This document shows, piece by piece, positions 49,858 through 57,152 of a stretch of DNA of 64,000 nt (positions are counted from its first letter, which is position 1; every line of letters begins with the position of its first letter). The notes under the pieces are model-generated. The model was not told the DNA's origin. It did not search any database and saw nothing but the letters and a program-made list of their open reading frames with translations. Position numbers and translations under genes: made by a program. The stretch covers positions 55,654 to 119,653 of the forward strand of contig CAJOGI010000003.1 of NCBI GenBank assembly GCA_905234075.1. Reading direction: 5' to 3'. The DNA is from an uncultured Synergistales bacterium. GTDB lineage: Bacteria > Synergistota > Synergistia > Synergistales > Aminobacteriaceae.

Positions 49858-51320
49858 TGGCTGAATTAACTTTTACGCCCGTCATCGGAATTGAAATTCA
49901 CATTAGATTAAAATCCGACTCAAAATTATTCTGCTCATGCTCAACGGACACGGACGCGGCTCCTAACACAAATATCTGCCCCGTCTGCATGGGCTTGCCG
50001 GGAACTTTGCCGAGATTAAATCATAAAGTTGTCGAGCAGGGAATTTTAGCCGGCCTTGCATTAAATTGCGGTATTCGTCCGAAATCTTTGTTCTTCAGAA
50101 AATCTTATTTTTACCCCGACCTGCCCAAAGGTCATCAGGTCAGTCAATGCGACCTGCCTATAACGACTTCGGGCTATATTGAAGTTCATGACGCTGAAGG
50201 AAATTTGAAAAAAATCCGCGTTCATCATCTTCACTTGGAAGAGGACGTTGGAAGCCTTCATCACAGCGCGTCTGACGGAAGACTCGAAGGAGCTGACACT
50301 TCATACGTGGATTACAACCGCTGCGGAACTCCTTTGGCCGAAATAGTTTCAGAGCCTGATGTAGCCTCAGCCGCTGAAGCCGTCGAGTACGTCATGAATT
50401 TAAGACGGCGTGTAATCTATTCGGGAGCGTCGGACGTTGAATTAGAGAAGGGCATGATGAGGTTTGACGCTAACGTCTCAATGAAATGCTCGGACGGCCG
50501 CTGGGGACATAAAGTCGAGGTCAAGAACATGAACTCGTTTAAGGCTCTGGAGCGTGCTATCGAATTTGAAATCAAGCGTCAGAAAAAATTAATGCTCAAC
50601 GGCGAAGATGTCATTCAAGAGACGCGCCACTGGAACGACGCAAAGGGCATTACTTCGTCTTCAAGAGTTAAAGAAAATTACAGAAAGTTCATCGTTGAGC
50701 CCGACCTGCCGCCGCTCCACGTAACGCAGGAATGGATAGACAGAATGAAAGCAAAAATGCCGGAAATGCCCGACGTGAAAGCAAGACGCTACGTCAGCGA
50801 AATGAAAATCCCGCCCGAAGTTGCCGACGTTCTCACGGACGATAAAAATTTAGCGGCTTATTTTGAGGCTTGCGTCGCCGCAGGAGCCAACCCCGTCAGA
50901 GCTTCTCACTGGGTCAGGACAGAAGTTTTGCGCGTCATGAACGAAAAGCAATGGAAGATCGCGGACTTTAATATTAAGCCTGAAGTTTTAGCGTCTCTTG
51001 TTGCTCGTGTTGACGAGGGAAAAATCTCAACGACACAGGGCAAAGAAGTTTTTGATTACATGACCGCAAATAATTCAGGCGTTGACGAAGCAATAAAGAA
51101 GCTCGGCATTACTGAAGGCGGTGTCGCAGGAAACGCTTTGAACGATGTAATTCAGACGGTATTGAAAAATAATCCAGATGTCCTTGAAGAAATTAAATCG
51201 GGCAAGGATACGAAGGGCAAAAAATTAAAATTCCTTCAGGGCCTCGTCATGAAAGAAACTAAAGGACAGGCCAAGCCGCAGGAAGTTGCAGAAGCAATCG
51301 AAAAAGCAGTTAGGAATTAG
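49857..51320 (+). CDS. gatB: Asp/Glu-tRNA amidotransferase subunit B
   Basis: The product has 487 aa, normal length. GatB blocks are VIGIEIHIRLKSDSKLFC at the start, CPVCMGLPGTLP near 42, YFYPDLPKGHQVSQ near 84, HLHLEEDVG near 123 and VDYNRCGTPLAEIVSEPD near 152, with a YqeY-like tail domain at the end. It phosphorylates and amidates the mischarged tRNA. The final VRN and the stop are encoded by heptad sequence. Confidence 0.96.
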   Translation: MAELTFTPVIGIEIHIRLKSDSKLFCSCSTDTDAAPNTNICPVCMGLPGTLPRLNHKVVEQGILAGLALNCGIRPKSLFFRKSYFYPDLPKGHQVSQCDLPITTSGYIEVHDAEGNLKKIRVHHLHLEEDVGSLHHSASDGRLEGADTSYVDYNRCGTPLAEIVSEPDVASAAEAVEYVMNLRRRVIYSGASDVELEKGMMRFDANVSMKCSDGRWGHKVEVKNMNSFKALERAIEFEIKRQKKLMLNGEDVIQETRHWNDAKGITSSSRVKENYRKFIVEPDLPPLHVTQEWIDRMKAKMPEMPDVKARRYVSEMKIPPEVADVLTDDKNLAAYFEACVAAGANPVRASHWVRTEVLRVMNEKQWKIADFNIKPEVLASLVARVDEGKISTTQGKEVFDYMTANNSGVDEAIKKLGITEGGVAGNALNDVIQTVLKNNPDVLEEIKSGKDTKGKKLKFLQGLVMKETKGQAKPQEVAEAIEKAVRN

Positions 51321-51378
51321 GAATTAGGAGTTAGGAATGAAAAGAAAAAAACTCCTGCCTCCTACCTCCTAACTCCTA
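51310..51378 (+). repeat. Facing heptad arrays after gatB
   Basis: Four sense units (TTAGGAA, TTAGGAA, TTAGGAG, TTAGGAA) at 51310-51337 face four inverted units at 51351-51378 across a 13-base purine-rich loop. The arms can form an imperfect hairpin of about 28 pairs. No T-run follows, so it is not a classic terminator. The gatB stop is inside the first arm. Confidence 0.85.
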
Positions 51379-51391
51379 TCTGACTCATCAA

Positions 51392-51400
51392 TGCTATAAT
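51392..51400 (+). promoter_or_regulatory. Extended -10 promoter of the first NSS gene
   Basis: TGCTATAAT, about 32 bases before the ATG at 51433, with AAGGAGG between. Confidence 0.55.
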
Positions 51401-51432
51401 CTGAAAATTATTTTTAAGGAGGTTAATTTTTC

Positions 51433-52821
51433 ATGTCTGAATTGAACAAAAATTCAAGAGAGACATTCGCAAGCCGTTTAGGATTTATATTTTTGTCCGC
51501 CGGCTGCGCTATAGGGCTTGGCAACGTGTGGCGTTTTCCGTTCATAACGGGTCAGTACGGCGGAGCGGCTTTCGTTTTAATTTATATTTTATTTTTGCTT
51601 TTCTTAGCAATGCCTATTATGGTCATGGAGTTTGCTGTAGGCAGAGCGTCAAGACAAAGCGTTTCGCGCTCGTTCGCAGTGCTTCAGCCTAAAAATAAAA
51701 TCTGGTCATTATGGGGTTATGCCGGCTGGATTGGAAATTATATCTTAATGATGTTCTACACGACCGTAACGGGCTGGATGCTTGCGTATACTTTTTACTC
51801 GGCCAAAGGAACTTTCGTGGCTCTTAATGCTGACCAGATAGGCGGATTTTTCGACGGTCTTCTCGGAAGTCCCTGCGAATTAATTTTATGGATGGGCATT
51901 GCTGTTTTAATCGGCGTGGTTGTCTGCTGGGCAGGACTGCGGAACGGCGTTGAGAGAATTACAAAAATCATGATGGCAGGACTTTTAATTATCATGATCG
52001 CTCTTGCTGTACGCTCCGTAACGCTCGAAGGCGCAGAGAAAGGGCTTGAATTTTACTTAAAGCCCGACTTCAATAAATTATTCTCAAGCGGTCTTGGAAC
52101 GACTTTATATGCCGCGTTAGGCCAGGCGTTTTTCACGTTAAGTCTGGGCATAGGCTCAATGGCAATTTTCGGGAGCTACATTGAAAAGGACAGAAGTTTA
52201 TTCGGCGAAAGTATTTTAGTAACGGGTCTGGACACGTTCGTGGCTCTCACGGCAGGACTAATAATTTTCCCAGCTTGCTTTGCTTACGGAATTAATCCCG
52301 GAGCCGGGCCCGGCTTAATCTTCGTTACATTGCCGAACATGTTTAATCAAATGCCTAACGGTCAAATCTGGGGAGCATTATTCTTTTTATTCATGAGCTT
52401 CGCGGCTCTTTCGACAGTCATTGCGGTGTTCGAGACCATAGTCGCCTGCTTCATGGACAGATTAGGCTGGACAAGGCATAAATCAGTTTATTTCATGGCA
52501 GTTACGCTTTTTATCTTGTCAATTCCCTGCGCGTTAGGCTTCAATGTATGGTCAGGATTTCAGCCGCTGGGGCCGGGCTCAGGCGTTCTCGACTTAGAAG
52601 ACTTCATAGTCAGCAATAATTTATTGCCGATAGGCTCATTGATTTATTTATTATTCTGCGTAAGCCGTTACGGCTGGGGCTGGGATAATTTCATCGCCGA
52701 AGCAGATTTAGGAGAAGGTCTGAAATTCCCGAAGGCTATGCGTTTTTACTTCACTTACATAGTCCCCGTAATCATGTTAATAATTTTGGGCGTTGGCTAT
52801 TACCAGATATTTGGAAAATAA
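51433..52821 (+). CDS. Na+-dependent amino-acid-type symporter (NSS family), copy 1
   Basis: The product has 462 aa and about 11-12 helices. The NSS/SNF signature is at the N-terminus: RLGFIFLSAGCAIGLGNVWRFP holds the unwound first helix that binds Na+ and substrate. Further family blocks are GGAAFVLIY, MEFAVGRAS, QAFFTLSLGIGSM and FAALSTVIAVFE. Bacterial relatives (LeuT, TnaT, MhsT) import hydrophobic or aromatic amino acids. It is a close paralog of the next gene. Each has its own promoter or terminator signals. Confidence 0.92.
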   Translation: MSELNKNSRETFASRLGFIFLSAGCAIGLGNVWRFPFITGQYGGAAFVLIYILFLLFLAMPIMVMEFAVGRASRQSVSRSFAVLQPKNKIWSLWGYAGWIGNYILMMFYTTVTGWMLAYTFYSAKGTFVALNADQIGGFFDGLLGSPCELILWMGIAVLIGVVVCWAGLRNGVERITKIMMAGLLIIMIALAVRSVTLEGAEKGLEFYLKPDFNKLFSSGLGTTLYAALGQAFFTLSLGIGSMAIFGSYIEKDRSLFGESILVTGLDTFVALTAGLIIFPACFAYGINPGAGPGLIFVTLPNMFNQMPNGQIWGALFFLFMSFAALSTVIAVFETIVACFMDRLGWTRHKSVYFMAVTLFILSIPCALGFNVWSGFQPLGPGSGVLDLEDFIVSNNLLPIGSLIYLLFCVSRYGWGWDNFIAEADLGEGLKFPKAMRFYFTYIVPVIMLIILGVGYYQIFGK

Positions 52822-52839
52822 ACAAAAATGATAGCTTAG

Positions 52840-52890
52840 AAATTAGGATTTAGGGGTTAAAATAAAAACTCTAATTCCTAATTTTTTTTA
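52840..52890 (+). terminator. Intrinsic terminator between the two NSS genes
   Basis: AAATTAGGA (52840-52848) pairs with TCCTAATTT (52876-52884), followed by a long T-run. The arms resemble the TTAGGAR heptad. Confidence 0.7.
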
Positions 52891-52917
52891 TATTTTTTTT
52901 TTAAGGGAGAAATTTTT

Positions 52918-54297
52918 ATGGGTGACAAAAATTCACGGGAAACTTTAGGCAGCCGCTTAGGATTTATATTTTTGTCCGCAGGCTGTGCTATCGGTCTCGG
53001 CAACGTGTGGAGATTTCCGTTCATAACGGGTCAGTACGGCGGAGCTTTCTTCGTGTTAATTTACATTTTATTTCTGCTTTTCTTCGCTCTTCCGATTTTA
53101 GTCATGGAGTTTGCCGTCGGGCGTGCCTCTCAAAAAAGCGTCAGTCAGTCCTTCGCGGTCTTAGCTCCTAAAAATAAAATCTGGTCATTATGGGGCTATG
53201 CAGGCTGGGTCGGCTGCTGCTTATTAATGATGTATTACACGGTCGTAGCCGGCTGGATGATTGCCTACACCGTTTACGCCGCAGCAGGAACTCTTGAGGG
53301 CATCAATCCTGAACAGGTCGGTGCAGTGTTCGGAGGTCTTGTCTCAAGTCCTGAAAGAACTGCGTTATGGCTTTATGTCGCAGTCTCGATAGGCTTCATG
53401 GTCTGCTGTTCTGGTTTAAGGAGCGGTGTCGAGCGCGTAACAAAAATCATGATGGCAGGACTTTTAATTATCATGATTGCCCTTGCTTTACGCTCTGTAA
53501 CGCTGGCAGGCTCTGAAAAAGGATTGAGCTTTTATCTCAAACCTAATTTTGAAAATCTCACGGCTAAAGGCTTCTGGAACAGCGTATATGCGGCACTCGG
53601 CCAGTCATTTTTTACGCTTGGGCTTGGTGTTGGAAGCATGGCAATTTTCGGCAGTTACATCAGCAAAGAAAAATCCCTCATGGGCGAGAGCTTAATCGTT
53701 ACTGTTCTTGACACTTTCGTAGCTTTAACGGCAGGGTTAATAATTTTCCCGGCGTGCTTTGCTTACGGAATTAATCCGGGCGCGGGGCCGGGCTTAATCT
53801 TCGTAACTCTTCCGAACATGTTTAACTCAATGCCTAACGGAAGGATCTGGGGGACGTTATTTTTCTTGTTCATGAGTTTCGCGGCACTCTCGACAGTTAT
53901 AGCCGTCTTTGAAAATATAATCGCCTGCTTCATGGACAAATTCGGCTGGACAAGATTGAGAGCCTCTATCGTAACCTGCACGGGGATTTTTATTTTATCG
54001 CTTCCCTGCGCGTTCGGCTTCAATATCTGGTCAGGCTTTCAACCGTTCGGAGAGGGCTCAAACGTTCTTGATTTAGAAGACTTTATTTTGAGCAATAACC
54101 TTTTGCCTATCGGAACTGTAATTTATTTATTATTCTGCACAACGCGCTACGGCTGGGGCTGGGACAATTTCATTAAAGAAGTTGACGAGGGCTCAGGCTT
54201 GAAATTTCCGAAGTGCCTGCGATTTTATTTGACTTACGTTGCACCTGTAATCATGTTAATAATTTTCATAGCGGGCTATTGGGAGAAATTCAATTAA
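52918..54297 (+). CDS. Na+-dependent amino-acid-type symporter (NSS family), copy 2
   Basis: The product has 459 aa. It shares most blocks with copy 1, including the whole first helix, the GINPGAGPGLIFVTLPNMFN region near 285-305 and the RYGWGWDNFI block near the C-terminus. Differences cluster in the segment after helix 4 (about 125-165) and in the tail. A recent tandem duplication with diverged specificity is likely. AAGGGAG precedes the ATG. Confidence 0.92.
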   Translation: MGDKNSRETLGSRLGFIFLSAGCAIGLGNVWRFPFITGQYGGAFFVLIYILFLLFFALPILVMEFAVGRASQKSVSQSFAVLAPKNKIWSLWGYAGWVGCCLLMMYYTVVAGWMIAYTVYAAAGTLEGINPEQVGAVFGGLVSSPERTALWLYVAVSIGFMVCCSGLRSGVERVTKIMMAGLLIIMIALALRSVTLAGSEKGLSFYLKPNFENLTAKGFWNSVYAALGQSFFTLGLGVGSMAIFGSYISKEKSLMGESLIVTVLDTFVALTAGLIIFPACFAYGINPGAGPGLIFVTLPNMFNSMPNGRIWGTLFFLFMSFAALSTVIAVFENIIACFMDKFGWTRLRASIVTCTGIFILSLPCAFGFNIWSGFQPFGEGSNVLDLEDFILSNNLLPIGTVIYLLFCTTRYGWGWDNFIKEVDEGSGLKFPKCLRFYLTYVAPVIMLIIFIAGYWEKFN

Positions 54298-54303
54298 ATG
54301 CGA

Positions 54304-54309
54304 TATAAT
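54304..54309 (+). promoter_or_regulatory. -10 box before rubredoxin
   Basis: A perfect TATAAT lies 7 bases after the NSS stop and about 38 bases before the rubredoxin ATG. No clear -35 is seen. Confidence 0.4.
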
Positions 54310-54346
54310 ACAGCACAATAAATTATAAGGAGAGGTTGTGTTTTTT

Positions 54347-54505
54347 ATGACAAAGTATGTATGCACTGTATGCGGTTATGTTTATGACCCGGAGGCAGGA
54401 GACCCTGATAACGGCATAGCTCCGGGAACTGCGTGGGAAGATGTACCGGAGGATTGGGTCTGCCCGTTATGCGCTGTAGGAAAAGACATGTTTGAGGCTC
54501 AATAG
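54347..54505 (+). CDS. Rubredoxin
   Basis: The product has 52 aa, the standard size. The iron centre is formed by CTVCGY (C6, C9) and CPLCAVG (C39, C42). Other family residues are YDPEAGD, GIAPGT and WVCP with the usual Trp. It is a cytoplasmic one-electron carrier, commonly used by anaerobes to reduce oxygen or peroxide through partner enzymes. AAGGAGAGG precedes the ATG by about 11 bases. It has its own promoter-like and terminator signals and so is probably transcribed alone. Confidence 0.95.
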   Translation: MTKYVCTVCGYVYDPEAGDPDNGIAPGTAWEDVPEDWVCPLCAVGKDMFEAQ

Positions 54506-54544
54506 AAGCCTTTTAGAATTTAGAGTGAGTCTGGAAATTTTAAG

Positions 54545-54566
54545 CCTGCCTTCGGGCAGGTTTTTT
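54545..54566 (+). terminator. Intrinsic terminator of rubredoxin
   Basis: CCTGCC, loop TTCG, GGCAGG, then T6: a textbook tetraloop terminator. Confidence 0.92.
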
Positions 54567-54615
54567 CGTGAGATAATTTAGGCTGCAAATTTTTAACAAA
54601 GGACTTGAAAAAATA

Positions 54616-54981
54616 ATGCAGCTTAAACTTCCTCATAATCACGATAAAAATATTCAGACCGTCTTGGAAAAAATGCCTGACGCTGAAAAATTTTCACATG
54701 CCGCTTTAATTTTTCAGCAGTTAGAGGACCCCACGAGGCTAAAAATTTTGTGGATATTGTGCCACAGCCGCGAATGTGTCTCGGACATCGCCGCAGCCGT
54801 AGGAATGAGCAAGGCCGTTGTCTCTCATCATTTACAACTTTTAAGACGCTCTAATCTCGTTACGGGAACTCGTATCGGCCAAGAAATTCATTACTCCCTA
54901 AGCGGCACTGACGAGGCAAAATTACTTCACAAAACTATTGACGCGATTTTTTCTATCACCTGCCCTTCTGAAAATTTTTGA
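54616..54981 (+). CDS. ArsR/SmtB-family metal-responsive repressor
   Basis: The product has 121 aa. The winged helix-turn-helix is clear: DPTRLKILWILCHSRECVSDIAAAVGMSKAVVSHHLQLL holds the recognition helix, and GTRIGQEIHYSL forms the wing. A cysteine sits in the ECVSD segment where CadC/ArsR carry metal ligands. An N-terminal HNHD and a C-terminal Cys are further candidate ligands. It should repress the efflux genes downstream; an inverted repeat lies just below their promoter. The metal cannot be fixed from sequence, but Zn/Cd/Pb fits the ATPase. Confidence 0.88.
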   Translation: MQLKLPHNHDKNIQTVLEKMPDAEKFSHAALIFQQLEDPTRLKILWILCHSRECVSDIAAAVGMSKAVVSHHLQLLRRSNLVTGTRIGQEIHYSLSGTDEAKLLHKTIDAIFSITCPSENF

Positions 54982-55005
54982 CACGCAAAATAAAAATAGT
55001 ATACT
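54978..55005 (+). promoter_or_regulatory. Strong promoter of the HMA-ATPase genes
   Basis: A perfect TTGACA (54978-54983), a 16-base spacer, then TATACT (55000-55005). The -35 overlaps the arsR stop codon. Confidence 0.75.
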
Positions 55006-55011
55006 GTCAAA

Positions 55012-55041
55012 TATTCAAATGATTATTTGATTATTTGAATA
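55012..55041. promoter_or_regulatory. ArsR-type operator of the efflux genes
   Basis: TATTCAAAT (55012-55020) and its exact complement ATTTGAATA (55033-55041) flank a 12-base centre that holds a third half-site (ATTTGA). It starts 6 bases below the -10, where a bound repressor would block the start site. Confidence 0.7.
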
Positions 55042-55071
55042 AAAAATTTTTTGAGAGACGGTAAAAATTTT

Positions 55072-55290
55072 ATGAGAAAGTCTTACAAAATTGACGTGGA
55101 CTGCGCGAATTGTGCCGACAAAATGGAACAGGCCGCGCAAAAAACTCAGGGAATTAAAGACGCTTCAGTGAATTTCATGACGCTAAAGATGACTGTAGAA
55201 TTTGAAGAGGGCTTTGACGTTAAAGAAGTCATGCAGAAAGTTCGGGACAACTGCAAAAAAGTAGAAGCAGACTGCGAAATTTTTATTTAA
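55072..55290 (+). CDS. HMA-domain metal-binding protein
   Basis: The product has 72 aa from the ATG at 55072; the ribosome-binding site is weak. It is a single ferredoxin-like heavy-metal-associated domain with the metal site D-C-A-N-C near residues 9-13 and a KDASVNFMTLKMTV strand pair. The Asp before CxxC is more typical of Zn/Cd/Pb-type domains than of copper chaperones. The ATPase that follows after 11 bases lacks its own N-terminal HMA domain, so this gene looks like that domain in detached form. Confidence 0.85.
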   Translation: MRKSYKIDVDCANCADKMEQAAQKTQGIKDASVNFMTLKMTVEFEEGFDVKEVMQKVRDNCKKVEADCEIFI

Positions 55291-55301
55291 GCTAAAAAAT
55301 C

Positions 55302-57131
55302 ATGAATAGAAAACAAAAAATTATGCTCGCCCGTATAATCACGGCGGGCTTTTTGCTTGCGTTATTAAAAATTTTTGATATGCCGGGCATTTTCTTTTTA
55401 ATTCCGTATTTTATTGTCGGCTATGACATTTTATTAAAAGCTCTTAGGGGAATTAAAAATCGTCAAGTATTCGATGAAAATTTTTTAATGGCCGCTGCTA
55501 CGGTCGGGGCGTTGTTTTTAGCTTTTTATTACGGCGGAGATTTTCTCGAAGCTATAGCGGTAATGCTGTTCTATCAAATCGGCGAGTTATTTCAGAGCGT
55601 TGCAGTCGGGCGGAGCAGAAAAAATATCTCAAATTTAATGGACATTCGCCCCGATTACGCAAATATTGAGCGCGAAGGAAAGTTAATTCAGGTTGACCCG
55701 GACGAAGTTGAAACGGGCACGTTAATAATTATTAAGCCGGGCGAGAAAATTCCTATTGACGGCGTAATAATTTCAGGGCGTTCAAGTTTAGATACAAGAG
55801 CTTTGACGGGAGAGAGCCTTCCGCGAGACGTGAACGCCGGCGACGAAGTTATAAGCGGCTGTGTAAATTTATCGGGCGTTCTGAAAATCAAAACGACACG
55901 GGAATTTTATAACTCGACAGCCTCAAAAATTTTAGATTTAGTTGAGAATGCCACGTCAAGAAAATCAAAGTCCGAAAAATTTATAACACGCTTTGCAAGA
56001 ATTTACACGCCTGCTGTTTGTTATTCAGCTCTTGCGCTTGCGGTAATTCCGACAATTTTTACGGGAAATTTTGCGGTGTGGCTTTACAGGGCTTTAACTT
56101 TCTTAGTAATCAGTTGTCCTTGCGCGTTAGTTATAAGTATCCCATTAACTTTTTTTGCCGGCATAGGAAAAGCGAGCAGCGAAGGAATTTTAATTAAGGG
56201 CTCGAATTTTCTTGAGGCTCTGTCAAAAATTTCATGTGTTGTTTTCGACAAGACGGGAACTTTGACAAAAGGAGTTTTTGAAGTCTCGGCCGTCCACCCT
56301 GATTTAAGGAATGAGACTGAACTTCTGCACTTGGCCGCGCATGTTGAGCGATATTCGACGCACCCTGTCGCTAATGCTTTGAGAAAGGCATATCCGAATG
56401 AAGCCGATGACTGCAAAATTGAAAACGTTGAAGAGATCGCCGGCTTTGGAGTCCGCGCTGAAGTAAACGGCGAAGAAATTTTCGTGGGCAATTCAAAATT
56501 AATGGACATGATTAACGCAGAGTGGCACCCTTGCACAAAAACAGGCACGATAATTCACGTCGCAATTAATAAAATTTACGCAGGGCATGTTGTAATTTCT
56601 GACGTGATTAAAAATAATTCTGCCGAAGCCGTAAAAAAATTAAAAACCATGAACATAAAAAATATTATGCTCACCGGCGATAATGAAGAGACAGCAAAGG
56701 AAGCGGCCAAAGAATTAGGAATTGAAAAATATTACAGCGAATTACTGCCGGCCGATAAAGTTCAGAAACTCGAAGAACTATTAAAAAATTTTAACGGCGT
56801 TGCTTTTGTCGGGGACGGAATTAATGACGCTCCCGTTCTTTCACGCGCTGATGTCGGCGTAGCTATGGGTGCGCTCGGCTCTGACGCGGCTATTGAAGCG
56901 GCTGACGTTGTTTTAATGGACGATGACCCTTTGAAAATTTCAAGAGCAATAAAAATTTCGCGCAAGTGCATGAATATCGTGAGGCAAAATATTTATTTTT
57001 CTATCGGAGTGAAATTGATTTGTCTTTTGCTGGGAGCGTTGGGCATTGCCGGAATGTGGCTGGCTGTGTTCGCTGATGTCGGCGTTATGGTCTTAGCCGT
57101 ATTAAATGCAATAAGGGTGTTATTAAGGTGA
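55302..57131 (+). CDS. P1B-type heavy-metal efflux ATPase (ZntA/CadA-like)
   Basis: The product has 609 aa. It has no N-terminal metal-binding domain; the membrane helices start at once. Conserved parts are the actuator TGES (about 168), the CPC of SCPCALVISIP in helix 6 (about 271), phosphorylation site DKTGTLTKG (about 316), HP in STHPVANA (about 350) and the hinge GDGINDAPVL (about 505). The C-terminal helix has the Asp of ADVGVMVLAVLNAIR, as in Zn/Cd/Pb pumps. It exports the metal sensed by the ArsR protein. The stop codon lies in a hairpin shared with the convergent SGNH gene. Confidence 0.92.
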   Translation: MNRKQKIMLARIITAGFLLALLKIFDMPGIFFLIPYFIVGYDILLKALRGIKNRQVFDENFLMAAATVGALFLAFYYGGDFLEAIAVMLFYQIGELFQSVAVGRSRKNISNLMDIRPDYANIEREGKLIQVDPDEVETGTLIIIKPGEKIPIDGVIISGRSSLDTRALTGESLPRDVNAGDEVISGCVNLSGVLKIKTTREFYNSTASKILDLVENATSRKSKSEKFITRFARIYTPAVCYSALALAVIPTIFTGNFAVWLYRALTFLVISCPCALVISIPLTFFAGIGKASSEGILIKGSNFLEALSKISCVVFDKTGTLTKGVFEVSAVHPDLRNETELLHLAAHVERYSTHPVANALRKAYPNEADDCKIENVEEIAGFGVRAEVNGEEIFVGNSKLMDMINAEWHPCTKTGTIIHVAINKIYAGHVVISDVIKNNSAEAVKKLKTMNIKNIMLTGDNEETAKEAAKELGIEKYYSELLPADKVQKLEELLKNFNGVAFVGDGINDAPVLSRADVGVAMGALGSDAAIEAADVVLMDDDPLKISRAIKISRKCMNIVRQNIYFSIGVKLICLLLGALGIAGMWLAVFADVGVMVLAVLNAIRVLLR

Positions 57132-57152
57132 GGAGTTGTAGAAGCTCCTCAC
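57128..57152. terminator. Hairpin between convergent ATPase and SGNH genes
   Basis: GTGAGGAG (57128-57135) pairs exactly with CTCCTCAC (57145-57152). It covers the stop codon of the ATPase and reaches that of the opposing gene. T-runs are absent, so termination strength is doubtful. Confidence 0.45.

Noticed and set aside
13943..51378. CRISPR array
   Set aside because: The heptad units are only 7 bases, directly joined without spacers, and scattered over many loci. No cas gene is present.
56084..56548. Open frame of 154 codons on the minus strand inside the metal ATPase gene
   Set aside because: The ATPase motifs on the plus strand cover the whole stretch. The minus frame has no start signal or family likeness.
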